Of a DNA stretch of 64,000 nt, positions 8,291 through 18,480 are shown piece by piece; within the stretch, counting starts at the first letter, position 1; the number at the start of each line of letters is the position of its first letter. The notes below the pieces were generated by a model. It did not search any database. It had not been told where the DNA came from and saw only the letters and a program-made list of their open reading frames with translations. The stretch comes from Streptomyces sp. NBC_00239 (lineage in GTDB: Bacteria; Actinomycetota; Actinomycetes; Streptomycetales; Streptomycetaceae), in assembly GCF_036194065.1 (NCBI RefSeq), contig NZ_CP108095.1, forward strand, positions 7,440,001-7,504,000. Direction: 5' to 3'. The translations under genes were made by a program, and so were the position numbers.

Positions 8291-9056
8291 ACACGCATCG
8301 CTCCCCATCCCAAACGGCTGAGCAGCACCTCCACCACGGGATCGCGCACCCAGGGCGCCCGGTCGGCATCTCTCGGGACCGTGGTCACTGCAGTCGACGC
8401 CTTGCAAGGACCCCTGGTCCGGGTCGAGGAGTGCACTGAACGGCGGGGTTCTGTCGGATGTCTGTCAACCTGCCCAACCTCTGCCCACACGCGGACGGTG
8501 CTGGCCGGTCGCCCGCTGCGACCATCCGTCCCAGCGGGGCAATGCAAGCCCGACAGGGCTGATGAGCTGCCGACCCCATGTGCTCGAGGCGTAAGCCAGC
8601 ACGACGGTGCCAAGCGAGTGGTACCGAGCCGCCGTTGCCGCCTCCGGTGCCGGTACCCACCCGTTGGTGGACATGCCACTGGGAAGGTTGGGACCCCACA
8701 CGCGCTTCCAGGGATGCAACTTGTCTCTGCATCCGGATTCATGGGTCTGTTGTCGATCACATCGTCTAGATTCGTGTGCAGTCGGGATATGGCTGGTTGC
8801 GTACGTCCGACCTTCGAACGATCACAACGTAGGGGTCAATGTTGCGACATGGGGATGGGGCCGGGGCGCGCGAGGCCCGTGGCGCTGCCGAGCGGATCGA
8901 CACTCGTCCGTGCGTCCGCCCGGAGGGTGGGGTGGCCCGAGTCGCACGTGAGGTGACACCTCGCCCGGCCGTAATCGGCCTGAGTGGACTCCGGGCCGCC
9001 ACGAGTGTGCGGACGTCCGTTGGTCGCTGGGGCGGCTACCTCGAGGGCGGTCGCGC
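8291..9056. other. Gene-free stretch ahead of the defence operon
   Basis: About 770 bp with no convincing gene on either strand. Several open frames cross it, but none has a recognisable motif or a plausible start. It must hold the promoter of the operon starting at 9057. The base composition is visibly less GC-rich than the flanking genes near 8700-8850. Confidence 0.5.
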
Positions 9057-12000
9057 GTGACCATCATGCAGGCCTGGACCCCGGACGCAGATCTCGTGCG
9101 GCAAGTCCGGCAGCAGTTCGACAAAGCCCTCGACTCGTACCGTGCCAACGCCCACCTCGTCACCGAGCACGCCAATCACGAGGAGTCCATCAGGGTCGGC
9201 GGATATGCACATCGGACTCTCCTGGAGCTGGTCCAGAACGCCGCCGACGCGATGTCGGGAAGTGGCGAGAACGCCGGGGAGCTCGGTGGCCGTGTCGAGA
9301 TCGTCCTCGACACGGAGAACGAGACGCTGTACTGCGCCAACGCAGGACGTCCGTTCTCCAAGGACGGACTGACCACGATCACGCACGCGCATCTCAGCGG
9401 CAAGCGGGGCGACGAGATCGGGCGCTTCGGCCTGGGTTTCAAGTCCGTCCTGGCCGTCTCGCCGGCTCCGCAGGTCTTCAGCCGTTCGGTGTCGTTCGAG
9501 TTCAACTCGCGTACGGCTCGAGAGGAGATCGGTCGAATCGCGCCCTCCGCGAGGCGGCATCCGGTGCTGCGCACCCCCACCGTCGTCGATCCGTTCGCTG
9601 CGTTCGCTTCGGATCCGATCCTCGACGAGCTCGCCGGCTGGGCCTCCACCGTGGTGAAGCTCCCGCACGCGGCGAACCTCGGCCGTCTGCGCCAGGAGAT
9701 CGAGTCGTTCCCGTCGGAGTTCCTTCTCTTCGTCGGCGCCGTCCGGCAGGTCAGACTGCGGGTGCTCGGGGCGGCCGCGTTCGAGACGAGCCACACGTCC
9801 CGTGACTTCGGCGGGGGTGTCTTCAAGATCGAGACCCCGGACGGGTCCGGGGAGGAGTGGATCGTCGAGGACCGCATGCACATGCCGTCCGCAGTGGCCC
9901 GCAAGGAGGTCGGGGAGGCCGTTTCCCGCAACGAGGTCAAGGTCACCGTCGCCGTCCCGAGGCGGCGGGCCCAGCAGCGCGTCGGACGGTTCTGGTCCTA
10001 CTTCCCGCTCCAGGACCAGACGTCCGCGTCCGCGCTGTTCAACGCTCCGTGGAGCGTGAACGACGACCGGACCACGCTGCTCGAGAACGACTACAACCGG
10101 GAGATCCTCAAGACGCTCTCGGGCATGTTCGTCGGCCTGCTGCCGCGGGTGACCCAGCCGGACGACCCGGCCGCACACCTCGACTACATGCCCGCGCGAG
10201 GACGGGAGCCGCTGTCGTTCGGCGACAAGCTGCTCTGCGCCCACGTTCCGGCGATCGCGGGCGGTCGCGAGCTGGTCCCCGACACCACGGGGACCCTCGT
10301 GAGCGCCGCCGATCTGCGCCCCCTGGACTTCGCCGTCGAGGTCGCCCCGGACATCCACCAGGCGTGGGGCATCTCCCCGCACACCGCCACCGACGTACCG
10401 CACTGGCGGTGTTACACCTCGCCGCAGCGCATCACCCGCCTGCGGCAGCTGTTCATCACCTCGAGTCCGCACGGCGGCATCGATGCCACCGACAGGGACA
10501 TGAAGCGCGCCCTCGAAGGGATCCCCAAGCGAGGGCTCCTCTCCTGGCTGCGCGAGTGGGCCGAGGGGCCGGATCCGGTGTCCGCCGCCAACGCCTTCAG
10601 GTTCGTGGTCGGCAAGAAGTCGTCCCTGCCTGGCAGCGACCTGGCCAAGGTCATCCCCACTCTCGACGACATGCGGGCACTGGCCGACAGGAACATCGTC
10701 TTCCTGCACCAGGAGGAAGGCGTCGAGATCGAGGGCGCGATCTTCGTCTCCCCGGCCTTCCTGAGTCAGCCGGGTGTCGAGCAAGAGCTCCGCAAGGCGG
10801 GGTTCCGGGATCTGGACCCGCGGGCCATCCTCAACGCACGGCTCGCGGCCCTCTCGGCCACTGCGGGCGAGGACGAGCTCACCAAGCTGTGGGACGCCGT
10901 CGAAGGGCTGTCCACCGGTGAGGCCGCCAAGGCCCTGGCCGCCCACTCGACCACCATCAAGGTCCCGACCGGTGACGGTGAGTGGGCCTGGCCCCGCACG
11001 GTGTTCGACCTCCCCGAACCGCTGGGTGAGGAGCACGCGCCGAGGACCCTGGACCGCGGACGCTGCATGCCCGAGGTGGCACATGCGCTCGGCGTGGTAC
11101 GAGTGCCAATGAGCCGCTATTCCGCGGAGGACGAGCCGGCGATCGAGGAGTACCGGGAATGGATCCTCACCACGCTCAACGCCGCGCAGGGTCCGGGCGA
11201 GAGACCGATAGGGAACATCGATTTCTACCCCGGTGAGGGGCCGGGCCCGTTCTCAGTGCTGCCCATCCTGCTGGAAGCGGGTGCGTCGCAGAAGTTGCGC
11301 GAGACCTGGACCGTCGGCCTGCTCGAGGCAGGCGACAGCGAGTGGACGTGTGAGGACCTCGACACGGGTCGCACGCACGTGGTGCCGTCTCCCGTCCGCT
11401 GGGCGGTGGACCGCGCGGGTCTGCTCCAGACGACGCGGGGGTACCGTCGACCGTCCGAGGTGGTCGCCCCCTCGCTCGTCAGGTACGAGAAGTTGCTGCC
11501 GCTGTTGAAGGGCTCGCGTCGGGTGGCGGAGGCGCTGGAGCTTCCGGACGAGATCGAAGCGGTGCCGGCCCAGATTCTCGAGGAGGCACTCGCGGCTGAA
11601 CTGTTCCCGTCGAGCCTCGACGACGCCCTGTTGGTCGAGTTCATCACCGTGACGTGCCGGATCGCCTACCCGGCCGGCCGTCCGCCGAGCATCCCGGCCC
11701 GGGTGAAGCGGGCCGTCGAATCGCGTGCACCCGTCTCTGTGTATCTCGCCACCTCGGACGAGCAGCAGCAGTTCCTCTCCTCGCGGGAGCGGCCGTACCT
11801 GCGCGTGACGGAGGCCCAGGCGGCCGACCTCGTCGCGACGGTGGGGTGCCGCCGGTTCGAGGACAGCTTCGCGTTCTCGATGGTGATCGACGGCGATCAG
11901 CAGGGAGAGCGGATCGTCGACCTCTTCACCGGTCTGCGCAACACGCACGCCGCCAGCAGGCTGGCCAACGCCACCCTCGCCCGGGCGATCCAGGTGGTCA

Positions 12001-13775
12001 AGCGGACGACCACGGAGGACGGGGTCGAGGACAAGCCGCTGCCGTGGCACCTCGAGGGGACGGCTCTGGTCGTGGCGGGTAGCGACGCCGACGAACGTCG
12101 GCTGCTCGGCTTCGTCAACGAGGCCTTTGAGCTGCGTCTGAACAACGCCGACCTCGACGGCGTACTCAAGACCGGTCTCGACCACCATCTCCAGGAACTT
12201 CGACAGGAGGCCAAGGCCGCCGCCAACGACGCCGATCGGCTCGACGTCTACTTCGGGCCGGACGACCTGCGTGATGCTCTGCCCAAGGGCTTGTGGCAGG
12301 CGCTGGAGGCGCAGGGACTGATCGACAACCGGTCGTCCGTCGCGGATCTCTTCCTCACCGTGTACGGCTCGGACGCGATCAGCACCCTCGCGGAGCAGTT
12401 CCGGCAGGTGGGCTTCAACGACGTGCCGACCCAGTGGGCAGGCAGCGCCACCACTATCTCCTGGTTGCGGAAGATGGGCTTCGGATCCCAGTACGCGGGC
12501 CGCCGCAGGGAGCACCAGGAGCAGGAGTTCGTCGTCCCCGGCGCAGTGAAGCTCAACCCCCTGCACCCGTTCCAGCAGCGGGTCAGTCGTCAACTCAAGG
12601 ACGTCCTCGTGCTGCGGGATGCCAGGGGCCGACATCTCAAGGCGATGGTGGAGCTGCCGACGGGAGCGGGCAAGACGCGTGTCGCTGCGGAGACCGTCCT
12701 GCGGCTCTTCACCGAGGATGAGCTGCGAGGGCCGGTCCTGTGGATCGCGCAGTCCCTCGAGCTGTGCGAGCAGGCTGTCCAGACCTGGACCACCGTCTGG
12801 AGGGGGCTCGGGGACGAGCGCCCGCTGACCGTGGGGCGGCTCTGGGAAGGCAACACGGTCCACGAACCGGACACGGAGTTCAGTCTCGTCGTCGCCACGG
12901 ACGCCAAGCTCGACGCCGTCCTCGGCAGTGCGGAATACGAGTGGCTCGCCGAGGCATCTGCGGTCATCGTCGACGAGGGGCACCGAGCCGGCGGTTCCGA
13001 GCGGTACACACGCATTCTGGAATGGCTCGGTGTGGCCGGGCGTGGGTGGGACCGTCCTCTGGTCGGGCTGTCCGCGACGCCTTTCAAGGGCACCTCCGAA
13101 GAGGCGACCAGGGCCCTGGTCAACCGGTTCGGAAACCGTAAGCTGGACGCCTTCGACGCCGACGTCGACGCGTACAGGAAGCTTGCGGAGCTCGGTGTGC
13201 TCGCACGGGTCGAGCACCAGGTGCTGGACGGCATCGAGGTCGAGTTGGGGCCGCAGGAGATCGCCGAGGTCACCAGGCAGCGCAGGATCAGCCCCACCGT
13301 CCTGGAGCGCATCGGTAGGGATCAGGCACGCATGGCGAAGCTCGTCGACCACATCATGGGGCTGGACGAGGACTGGCCCGTGCTCGTGTTCACCCCGAAC
13401 GTGCTCTCGGCCCAAGTGCTCGCCGCCACACTGCGCTACCGCGGGGTCGAGGCGGCATCGGTGAGCGGACAGAGCGGCAGGCAGGAACGCCGCGACATCA
13501 TCAAGAAATTCAAGGACAACGAGATCCGTGTCCTCGCCAACTGCGACCTGCTGATCCAAGGGTTCGACGCCCCGGGCGTCCGCGCCCTCTACATCGCCCG
13601 ACCGACCTTCAGCCCCAACGCCTACATCCAGATGGCTGGGCGTGGGCTGCGCGGTCCGGCCAACGGCGGAAAGGCGGAGTGCCTCATCGTGGACATGGCC
13701 GACAACTTCGGCGATGTCAACGAGTTGCTCGGCTACCGCGAGTACGAAGACCTCTGGAAGGAACAGCACGCGTGA
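9057..13775 (+). CDS. Sacsin-type HATPase fused to SF2 (DEAD/DEAH) helicase
   Basis: 1572 residues, first gene of the DISARM-like operon. Residues 45-140 form an HSP90/sacsin-type GHKL ATPase: the N-box ELVQNAADA (Glu57, Asn61, Asp64) and the glycine box IGRFGLGFKS (121-130) are intact. A long central region is unassigned. The C-terminal 400 residues are a superfamily-2 helicase: Walker A PTGAGKT (Lys1206), Walker B DEGH (1306-1309), motif III SATP (about 1338) and motif VI QMAGRGLRG (1525). Both ATP sites look competent. Start GTG 9057 follows GAGGG; an ATG three codons on is possible. The stop overlaps the next start (GTGA). The fusion resembles neither DrmD nor DrmE of described DISARM classes. 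Confidence 0.85.
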   Translation: MTIMQAWTPDADLVRQVRQQFDKALDSYRANAHLVTEHANHEESIRVGGYAHRTLLELVQNAADAMSGSGENAGELGGRVEIVLDTENETLYCANAGRPFSKDGLTTITHAHLSGKRGDEIGRFGLGFKSVLAVSPAPQVFSRSVSFEFNSRTAREEIGRIAPSARRHPVLRTPTVVDPFAAFASDPILDELAGWASTVVKLPHAANLGRLRQEIESFPSEFLLFVGAVRQVRLRVLGAAAFETSHTSRDFGGGVFKIETPDGSGEEWIVEDRMHMPSAVARKEVGEAVSRNEVKVTVAVPRRRAQQRVGRFWSYFPLQDQTSASALFNAPWSVNDDRTTLLENDYNREILKTLSGMFVGLLPRVTQPDDPAAHLDYMPARGREPLSFGDKLLCAHVPAIAGGRELVPDTTGTLVSAADLRPLDFAVEVAPDIHQAWGISPHTATDVPHWRCYTSPQRITRLRQLFITSSPHGGIDATDRDMKRALEGIPKRGLLSWLREWAEGPDPVSAANAFRFVVGKKSSLPGSDLAKVIPTLDDMRALADRNIVFLHQEEGVEIEGAIFVSPAFLSQPGVEQELRKAGFRDLDPRAILNARLAALSATAGEDELTKLWDAVEGLSTGEAAKALAAHSTTIKVPTGDGEWAWPRTVFDLPEPLGEEHAPRTLDRGRCMPEVAHALGVVRVPMSRYSAEDEPAIEEYREWILTTLNAAQGPGERPIGNIDFYPGEGPGPFSVLPILLEAGASQKLRETWTVGLLEAGDSEWTCEDLDTGRTHVVPSPVRWAVDRAGLLQTTRGYRRPSEVVAPSLVRYEKLLPLLKGSRRVAEALELPDEIEAVPAQILEEALAAELFPSSLDDALLVEFITVTCRIAYPAGRPPSIPARVKRAVESRAPVSVYLATSDEQQQFLSSRERPYLRVTEAQAADLVATVGCRRFEDSFAFSMVIDGDQQGERIVDLFTGLRNTHAASRLANATLARAIQVVKRTTTEDGVEDKPLPWHLEGTALVVAGSDADERRLLGFVNEAFELRLNNADLDGVLKTGLDHHLQELRQEAKAAANDADRLDVYFGPDDLRDALPKGLWQALEAQGLIDNRSSVADLFLTVYGSDAISTLAEQFRQVGFNDVPTQWAGSATTISWLRKMGFGSQYAGRRREHQEQEFVVPGAVKLNPLHPFQQRVSRQLKDVLVLRDARGRHLKAMVELPTGAGKTRVAAETVLRLFTEDELRGPVLWIAQSLELCEQAVQTWTTVWRGLGDERPLTVGRLWEGNTVHEPDTEFSLVVATDAKLDAVLGSAEYEWLAEASAVIVDEGHRAGGSERYTRILEWLGVAGRGWDRPLVGLSATPFKGTSEEATRALVNRFGNRKLDAFDADVDAYRKLAELGVLARVEHQVLDGIEVELGPQEIAEVTRQRRISPTVLERIGRDQARMAKLVDHIMGLDEDWPVLVFTPNVLSAQVLAATLRYRGVEAASVSGQSGRQERRDIIKKFKDNEIRVLANCDLLIQGFDAPGVRALYIARPTFSPNAYIQMAGRGLRGPANGGKAECLIVDMADNFGDVNELLGYREYEDLWKEQHA

Positions 13776-15295
13776 TCCTGGTTCCCGATCTCGCGGACAT
13801 CGAGAAGTCCGCGACCAGTGACGCCGAGCGCCGGGTCGCCCGTCTGCTTCGAGGGATCGAGGGCGACCCCGACGCGGTCGCCTTCCACTCGGTGAAGCTG
13901 CGCTCCCACGAGTACAAGCAGCAGGCGGAGGCGGACTTCGTCATCCTGTGGAATAAGGTCGTCATCGTCGTCGAGGTGAAGGGCGGCGGTGTCCGGAAGT
14001 ACGACGGAGCCTGGTACAGCGTCGACCGTCGCAACGACTGGCACAAGCTGACCCGCTCGCCCATGGAGCAGGCCCGCACGGCCATGTACGCCCTGCGGGA
14101 CATCCTGAAGGAAGAGGGCATCGGCTGGTTCGCCCACGAGGCTGTCGTCGTCACGCCCGACATCGACCCGCTCCCGCACTCGGTCGAGTGGAAGCCGACT
14201 CACTGGCTGGCCAAGGACTCGATGAGCGTGGAGGGTTTGGCCGGTGCGCTCGACGCGATCGCGGCAGCCTCGCGGACTGCTCCCCACGGCCAGAGGCTGG
14301 CCCGGATGGAGGACGTGCGGGCGCGCCTGTTCGGCGAGTTCACCCGGATGCCCGTGATCGACGCCCAGCGTGGTGCGGTCATCGAGGAGCAGAACCGTGC
14401 GACGGCCGGCCAGGCCAGGGTCCTTGCCTCGCTGGCACGCAACCCGCGGGTGATGGTGTTCGGCGGCGCGGGCACGGGCAAGTCTCTCGTCCTGGTCGAG
14501 GCGGCCAAGCAGGAGGCCGCTCGGGGCAGGTCGGTCCTGGTCACCTTCGGCTCGCCGGAACTCGTCCGGTTCTTCACCCCTCACCTGGCCGGTCGCGAGA
14601 ACATCGACGTGGTGCCCTTCGGAAAGCTGGAGCCGACCCGGGCCTACGACGTGGTGTTCCTCGACGAGGCCCAGGACCTGATGACGGCCGAGGCCATGGA
14701 CACCCTCGACGAGGTCGTCGCGGGTGGGCGGGCCGGAGGCCGCTGGCGGATGTTCCTCGACACGAACAACCAAGCACACGTCGACGGGGGCTTCGACGAG
14801 GACGTCCTCGAACTGATCACCCCTGAGGCCCTGACGGTCGACCTGGACCTCAACGTCCGCAACACTCGGGCGATCGTGCACATGGTGCAGGAGTACCTCG
14901 CAGCGGACGTCGGAGATCCGGGCATCGTCCACGGGGAGCGGGTCCAGTGGCACACGCCGGCCAGGACCGCCGACCTCGCCGCAGCTGACGCGGTGGCGCG
15001 ACGGTTGGTGGCCGACGGAGTCCGTGGCCAGGACATATGGATCATCAGTACGGCGTCGGACGAGGCACCCCGCGAATTGCCGGGCGGGTACGTGGTGACG
15101 AGTCCCAGGTATGCCAAGGGACTGGAGGCGGAACACGTCGTCGTCTGCGACCTTCCCCGTTCCTTCGACAACGTCGGCACCGCGGCGTTCTACGTGGCGG
15201 TGACGCGCGCCCGCGTCTCCCTGCACATCGTCGCCTCCAGAGAGGACCGGCGGCGCCTGCAGCAGCTCCTGCCCCAGCGGTCGGTGACCGCGTGA
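13772..15295 (+). CDS. NERD-domain nuclease fused to UvrD/DUF2075-like helicase
   Basis: 507 residues, starting GTG 13772 inside the stop of the preceding gene. The N-terminus is a nuclease-related domain (NERD): EADFVILW then VVEVKGG supplies the PD-(D/E)XK-type triad Asp55, Glu68, Lys70. Next comes a superfamily-1-like motor: Walker A GGAGTGKS (Lys237), Walker B FLDEAQDL (Asp298/Glu299) and, near the C-terminus, VTRARVSLHIVAS, as in UvrD motif VI. It is the only clear nuclease candidate of the operon and so the likely effector that cuts DNA. The frame upstream of 13772 is antisense-like noise and was excluded. The 3' end overlaps the next gene by 4 nt. Confidence 0.85.
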   Translation: MILVPDLADIEKSATSDAERRVARLLRGIEGDPDAVAFHSVKLRSHEYKQQAEADFVILWNKVVIVVEVKGGGVRKYDGAWYSVDRRNDWHKLTRSPMEQARTAMYALRDILKEEGIGWFAHEAVVVTPDIDPLPHSVEWKPTHWLAKDSMSVEGLAGALDAIAAASRTAPHGQRLARMEDVRARLFGEFTRMPVIDAQRGAVIEEQNRATAGQARVLASLARNPRVMVFGGAGTGKSLVLVEAAKQEAARGRSVLVTFGSPELVRFFTPHLAGRENIDVVPFGKLEPTRAYDVVFLDEAQDLMTAEAMDTLDEVVAGGRAGGRWRMFLDTNNQAHVDGGFDEDVLELITPEALTVDLDLNVRNTRAIVHMVQEYLAADVGDPGIVHGERVQWHTPARTADLAAADAVARRLVADGVRGQDIWIISTASDEAPRELPGGYVVTSPRYAKGLEAEHVVVCDLPRSFDNVGTAAFYVAVTRARVSLHIVASREDRRRLQQLLPQRSVTA

Positions 15296-18200
15296 ACAGG
15301 ACCAGGGCGCAGGATCTCGCGTTGAAGCACCTCCGTGCGGCCTACCTCGGGCCGGAGGGAGGCGAGGACGAGGTCGTCACCAACCTGCCGGACCGCCAGT
15401 ACTGCGTCGGGATGCTGTTTCCCGCCGGGTCATTGCTGCCTTCCACGAGGGAGGCACCTGGTGACGAGGAGGTGTCGTCGGACGTGGCCGAGGGAGAGGT
15501 CGAGGAAGCCGGCGCGGGGGTGCCGCTCGCGGAGGACTGGCGGCCCTCCTCGGTCGCGATCTCGTTCGTCACGGACCGGGAAACCGTCCTGTGCGACTTC
15601 TCGGCCGGCACCTATCGGCGGGTCACCGAGGACGGGCCTCCGCGTTGGCAACGAGTGCCCTTCGCGTGCGCCGGGGTCGAGCTGTCGGCGGATCGACCGC
15701 CGCGGGAGTTCCGCGCGGGTGAGGTGTCGTTGGAGCTCGGATCGAGGTGGCGGCCCTACGGCAACGCCCACCTCGTGACGGTGCACGTACGCGTCCAGTC
15801 CCCCTCCACCGGCGACGACCGCTCCGACATCGCCCTGATGCTCTTCCAGACAGCGCTCGGCGTGAGGCCCGCGCCCGGGGGGACGATCCGCGAGTACGAC
15901 GTGACGCGGTCGTTCGACGCGGATCCGGAGTCCGCCGAGCTGCGCCTGCGCTACCGCGACAAGAAGGTGTACGCGGTCGGTCACGGCATGGCGGCGGAGT
16001 GGGATGTGTCGGACGGCGTGTGCACGCGTGTCTTCCTCGACCCTGTCCCGGCGTTCGTCGTACCCGCGGTCGAGACCACCGGCTTCCCACCCGGGTCCGC
16101 GGCGGCCAAGGCACTTCGCCTCGACCTCCTCGAGCGGATCGACCGGGAACCGGACGAGGTCCTGGCCACGTTGGACGTGTTCGTGGCGGCCTTCGCGGAC
16201 TGGGTCACCGAACAGGAGGCACAGGCCGAGGGCCACGGCGACGACACCCCGATCGCCAGGGCGATCACCGGCCGGGCGCGTGCCGCCGTGCGGCGCATGG
16301 AGGCGGGCGTCGCCCTCCTGCGCGAACCGGAGCAGGACTCCTTGCGGAAGGCCTTCGCGCTCGCCATGGCCGCGATGCGGCTGCAGATGCGCCGGACCGG
16401 GATGAAGCACGGTCAGGACCCGGCCGGGGTGACGGAGCCGAGCTGGCGCCCCTTCCAGCTCGGCTTCCTGCTAGTGGCACTCGCCTCGACCGTCGACGAC
16501 GCGCACGAGGACCGGGAGCTCGTCGACCTGATCTGGTTCCCGACCGGCGGCGGTAAGACGGAGGCCTATCTGGGGCTGGCGGCGATCGAGATCTTCCACC
16601 GGCGGATCGTGCACGGCACGGCGGGCGCCGGCACCGCCGTGATCACCCGGTACACGCTCCGCCTCCTGACGTCCCAGCAGTTCCAACGCGCCGCCTCGCT
16701 CGTGTGCGCGATGGAGGTCCTGCGGCGCAGCGATCCCAGGGCTGTGGGGATGGCCAGGTTCTCCATCGGCCTGTGGGTCGGCAACGAGGTCACCCCGGCG
16801 ACCAGGAGAGACGCCAAGAACGCACTCGACCGCCTGTGCAAGGCCTCCCGGCCCAAGGAGGCGAACGAGTTCCAGGTCGAGAGCTGTCCCTGGTGCGACA
16901 CCCCGATCCTGCCCCAGACCAAGGACCACGACCGGGCCCGGTATGGCTTCCGACTCGTCGGCCGTGACGTAGTCATCCACTGCACGAACACGGAGTGCCC
17001 GTTCGCCGACGAACTCCCCGTGGGCGTGGTCGACGAGGTGCTCTACGAGGAACCCCCGACCATCCTGCTGGCCACGGTGGACAAGTTCGCCCGTCTGCAG
17101 TTCAAGCCCGAGGCGGGAAGCCTGCTCGGCCTCGACACCATGTTCCGGCAGCCCTCGTTGATCATCCAGGACGAGCTGCACTTGTTGTCGGGACCGCTCG
17201 GGACCACGGTCGCCGTGTTCGACGCCGTGATCAAGATGCTGCTGGGCAAGCACGGTTCGCAACCCAAGATCGTCGCCTCGACGGCCACCATCCGTGCGTC
17301 GGACGAGCAGGTACGAGGGCTCTACGGGCGCGACGTCGCCCTGTACCCGCCGACCGGGCTCGAAGGGGACCGTACGTTCTTCTCCCGTGCCGTGGATAGC
17401 GGCGAGGGCCGCCTGTACGTCGGCCTGATGCCGCAGTCCGTCTCGCAGGTCTCCGCGGTGATTGCCGCGGTCGCCCCCCTCGTCGAGGTCCCCGAGGTGC
17501 TTGTCGCCGAAGCCGAGCCCGAGCCCGGGACGGAGGCGAAGCGCGACCCGTACTGGACGGTCGTGATGTACCACAACAGCCTGCGGGAGCTCGGTCGCTC
17601 AGGAACCCTCGTGGTCGACGACGTGAACGGGCGCCTGGAGCCCCGGTCGGAGCGCTTGGGCCTTCCGCTGCGTCGGGTGAGGGCCGACCGCGTGCTGGAG
17701 CTGACCAGTCGCCGGGGCCCCGAGGAACTCCCCAACGACCTGCGGGAGCTGGGCCGCAGCGTGGACGACGGAGATCGTGCCGTCGATGTCGTCCTGTCCT
17801 CCAACATGCTGTCCGTCGGCATCGACGTGCCGCGACTGGCGGTGATGCTCATGGTCGGGCAACCGAAGACGACCTCCGAGTACATCCAGGCCACAAGCCG
17901 CGTCGGCCGCGGGAAGAACAACGGCATCGTCACGACCCTGTTCCGTTCGAACCGGGCCCGCGACCGGTCGCACTTCGAGACCTTCCGCGGCTACCACCAG
18001 ACGCTCTACCGCAACGTCGAACCGACGAGCGTCACCCCCTGGTCGGTGGCTTCCCGGGAGCGATCGTTGGCTGGCGCCCTGGTGGCGCTGGTAAGGCACT
18101 CCTTCTCCTCCCTCGCGGACAACGACAGCGCGTCGCGTCTGGACCTGTCCGACGATTTGCTGCGCGGGGCACTCGACGGCCTGGTCGTCGGCTTCGTCGG

Positions 18201-18480
18201 CCGGGTGGCCCGCTCCGAGGAAGTGGAGGCCGAGGAGACCGAGACGGAGGTGTGGCGGCTCCTGCACGACTGGGACCGCCGTGCCCGTCTCGCACGCGAG
18301 GCCGGGGCCGTCCTGTCCTACGACCGCAGGAAGTCGGACGACGCGGCGCTGCTGAAGCGGTTCGGTCAGCCCGGGGAGGGATGGCTCGTCGGCGACTCGA
18401 TGCGATCCGTCGAGCCGAATGTCGCCGTACAGGTGCGTGAGCCGATGGAAGGAGGCAACCGTGGAGCGGATTCTGCATGA
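15292..18480 (+). CDS. drmA: DrmA-like DISARM helicase
   Basis: 1062 residues from GTG 15292 (GTGA overlap with the gene before). The helicase core has Walker A FPTGGGKTEA (Lys422), the unusual Walker B box QDELHLLSG (Asp627 to His630), STAT (about 663), NMLSVGIDVPRL and motif VI YIQATSRVGRG (about 866). DELH, the TGGGKTEA loop and a Cys-pair segment between them (CPWC, then CTNTECPF) are hallmarks of DrmA, the DNA-binding helicase of DISARM. In DISARM, DrmA and DrmB form the core complex that engages invading DNA. The N-terminal 350 residues are variable. Its end overlaps the DrmB-like gene by 20 nt. Confidence 0.85.
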   Translation: MNRTRAQDLALKHLRAAYLGPEGGEDEVVTNLPDRQYCVGMLFPAGSLLPSTREAPGDEEVSSDVAEGEVEEAGAGVPLAEDWRPSSVAISFVTDRETVLCDFSAGTYRRVTEDGPPRWQRVPFACAGVELSADRPPREFRAGEVSLELGSRWRPYGNAHLVTVHVRVQSPSTGDDRSDIALMLFQTALGVRPAPGGTIREYDVTRSFDADPESAELRLRYRDKKVYAVGHGMAAEWDVSDGVCTRVFLDPVPAFVVPAVETTGFPPGSAAAKALRLDLLERIDREPDEVLATLDVFVAAFADWVTEQEAQAEGHGDDTPIARAITGRARAAVRRMEAGVALLREPEQDSLRKAFALAMAAMRLQMRRTGMKHGQDPAGVTEPSWRPFQLGFLLVALASTVDDAHEDRELVDLIWFPTGGGKTEAYLGLAAIEIFHRRIVHGTAGAGTAVITRYTLRLLTSQQFQRAASLVCAMEVLRRSDPRAVGMARFSIGLWVGNEVTPATRRDAKNALDRLCKASRPKEANEFQVESCPWCDTPILPQTKDHDRARYGFRLVGRDVVIHCTNTECPFADELPVGVVDEVLYEEPPTILLATVDKFARLQFKPEAGSLLGLDTMFRQPSLIIQDELHLLSGPLGTTVAVFDAVIKMLLGKHGSQPKIVASTATIRASDEQVRGLYGRDVALYPPTGLEGDRTFFSRAVDSGEGRLYVGLMPQSVSQVSAVIAAVAPLVEVPEVLVAEAEPEPGTEAKRDPYWTVVMYHNSLRELGRSGTLVVDDVNGRLEPRSERLGLPLRRVRADRVLELTSRRGPEELPNDLRELGRSVDDGDRAVDVVLSSNMLSVGIDVPRLAVMLMVGQPKTTSEYIQATSRVGRGKNNGIVTTLFRSNRARDRSHFETFRGYHQTLYRNVEPTSVTPWSVASRERSLAGALVALVRHSFSSLADNDSASRLDLSDDLLRGALDGLVVGFVGRVARSEEVEAEETETEVWRLLHDWDRRARLAREAGAVLSYDRRKSDDAALLKRFGQPGEGWLVGDSMRSVEPNVAVQVREPMEGGNRGADSA

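Noticed and set aside
8051-8956. 301-codon plus-strand frame before the defence operon
   Set aside because: No motif, start with ribosome-binding site or homologous pattern beyond the transposase scrap; a chance frame.
11253-13769. Long minus-strand open frame (838 codons) opposite the helicase gene
   Set aside because: Composition is the Arg/Val/Gly/His-rich pattern of an antisense frame in GC-rich DNA; no motifs, and the plus strand has complete ATPase/helicase signatures.
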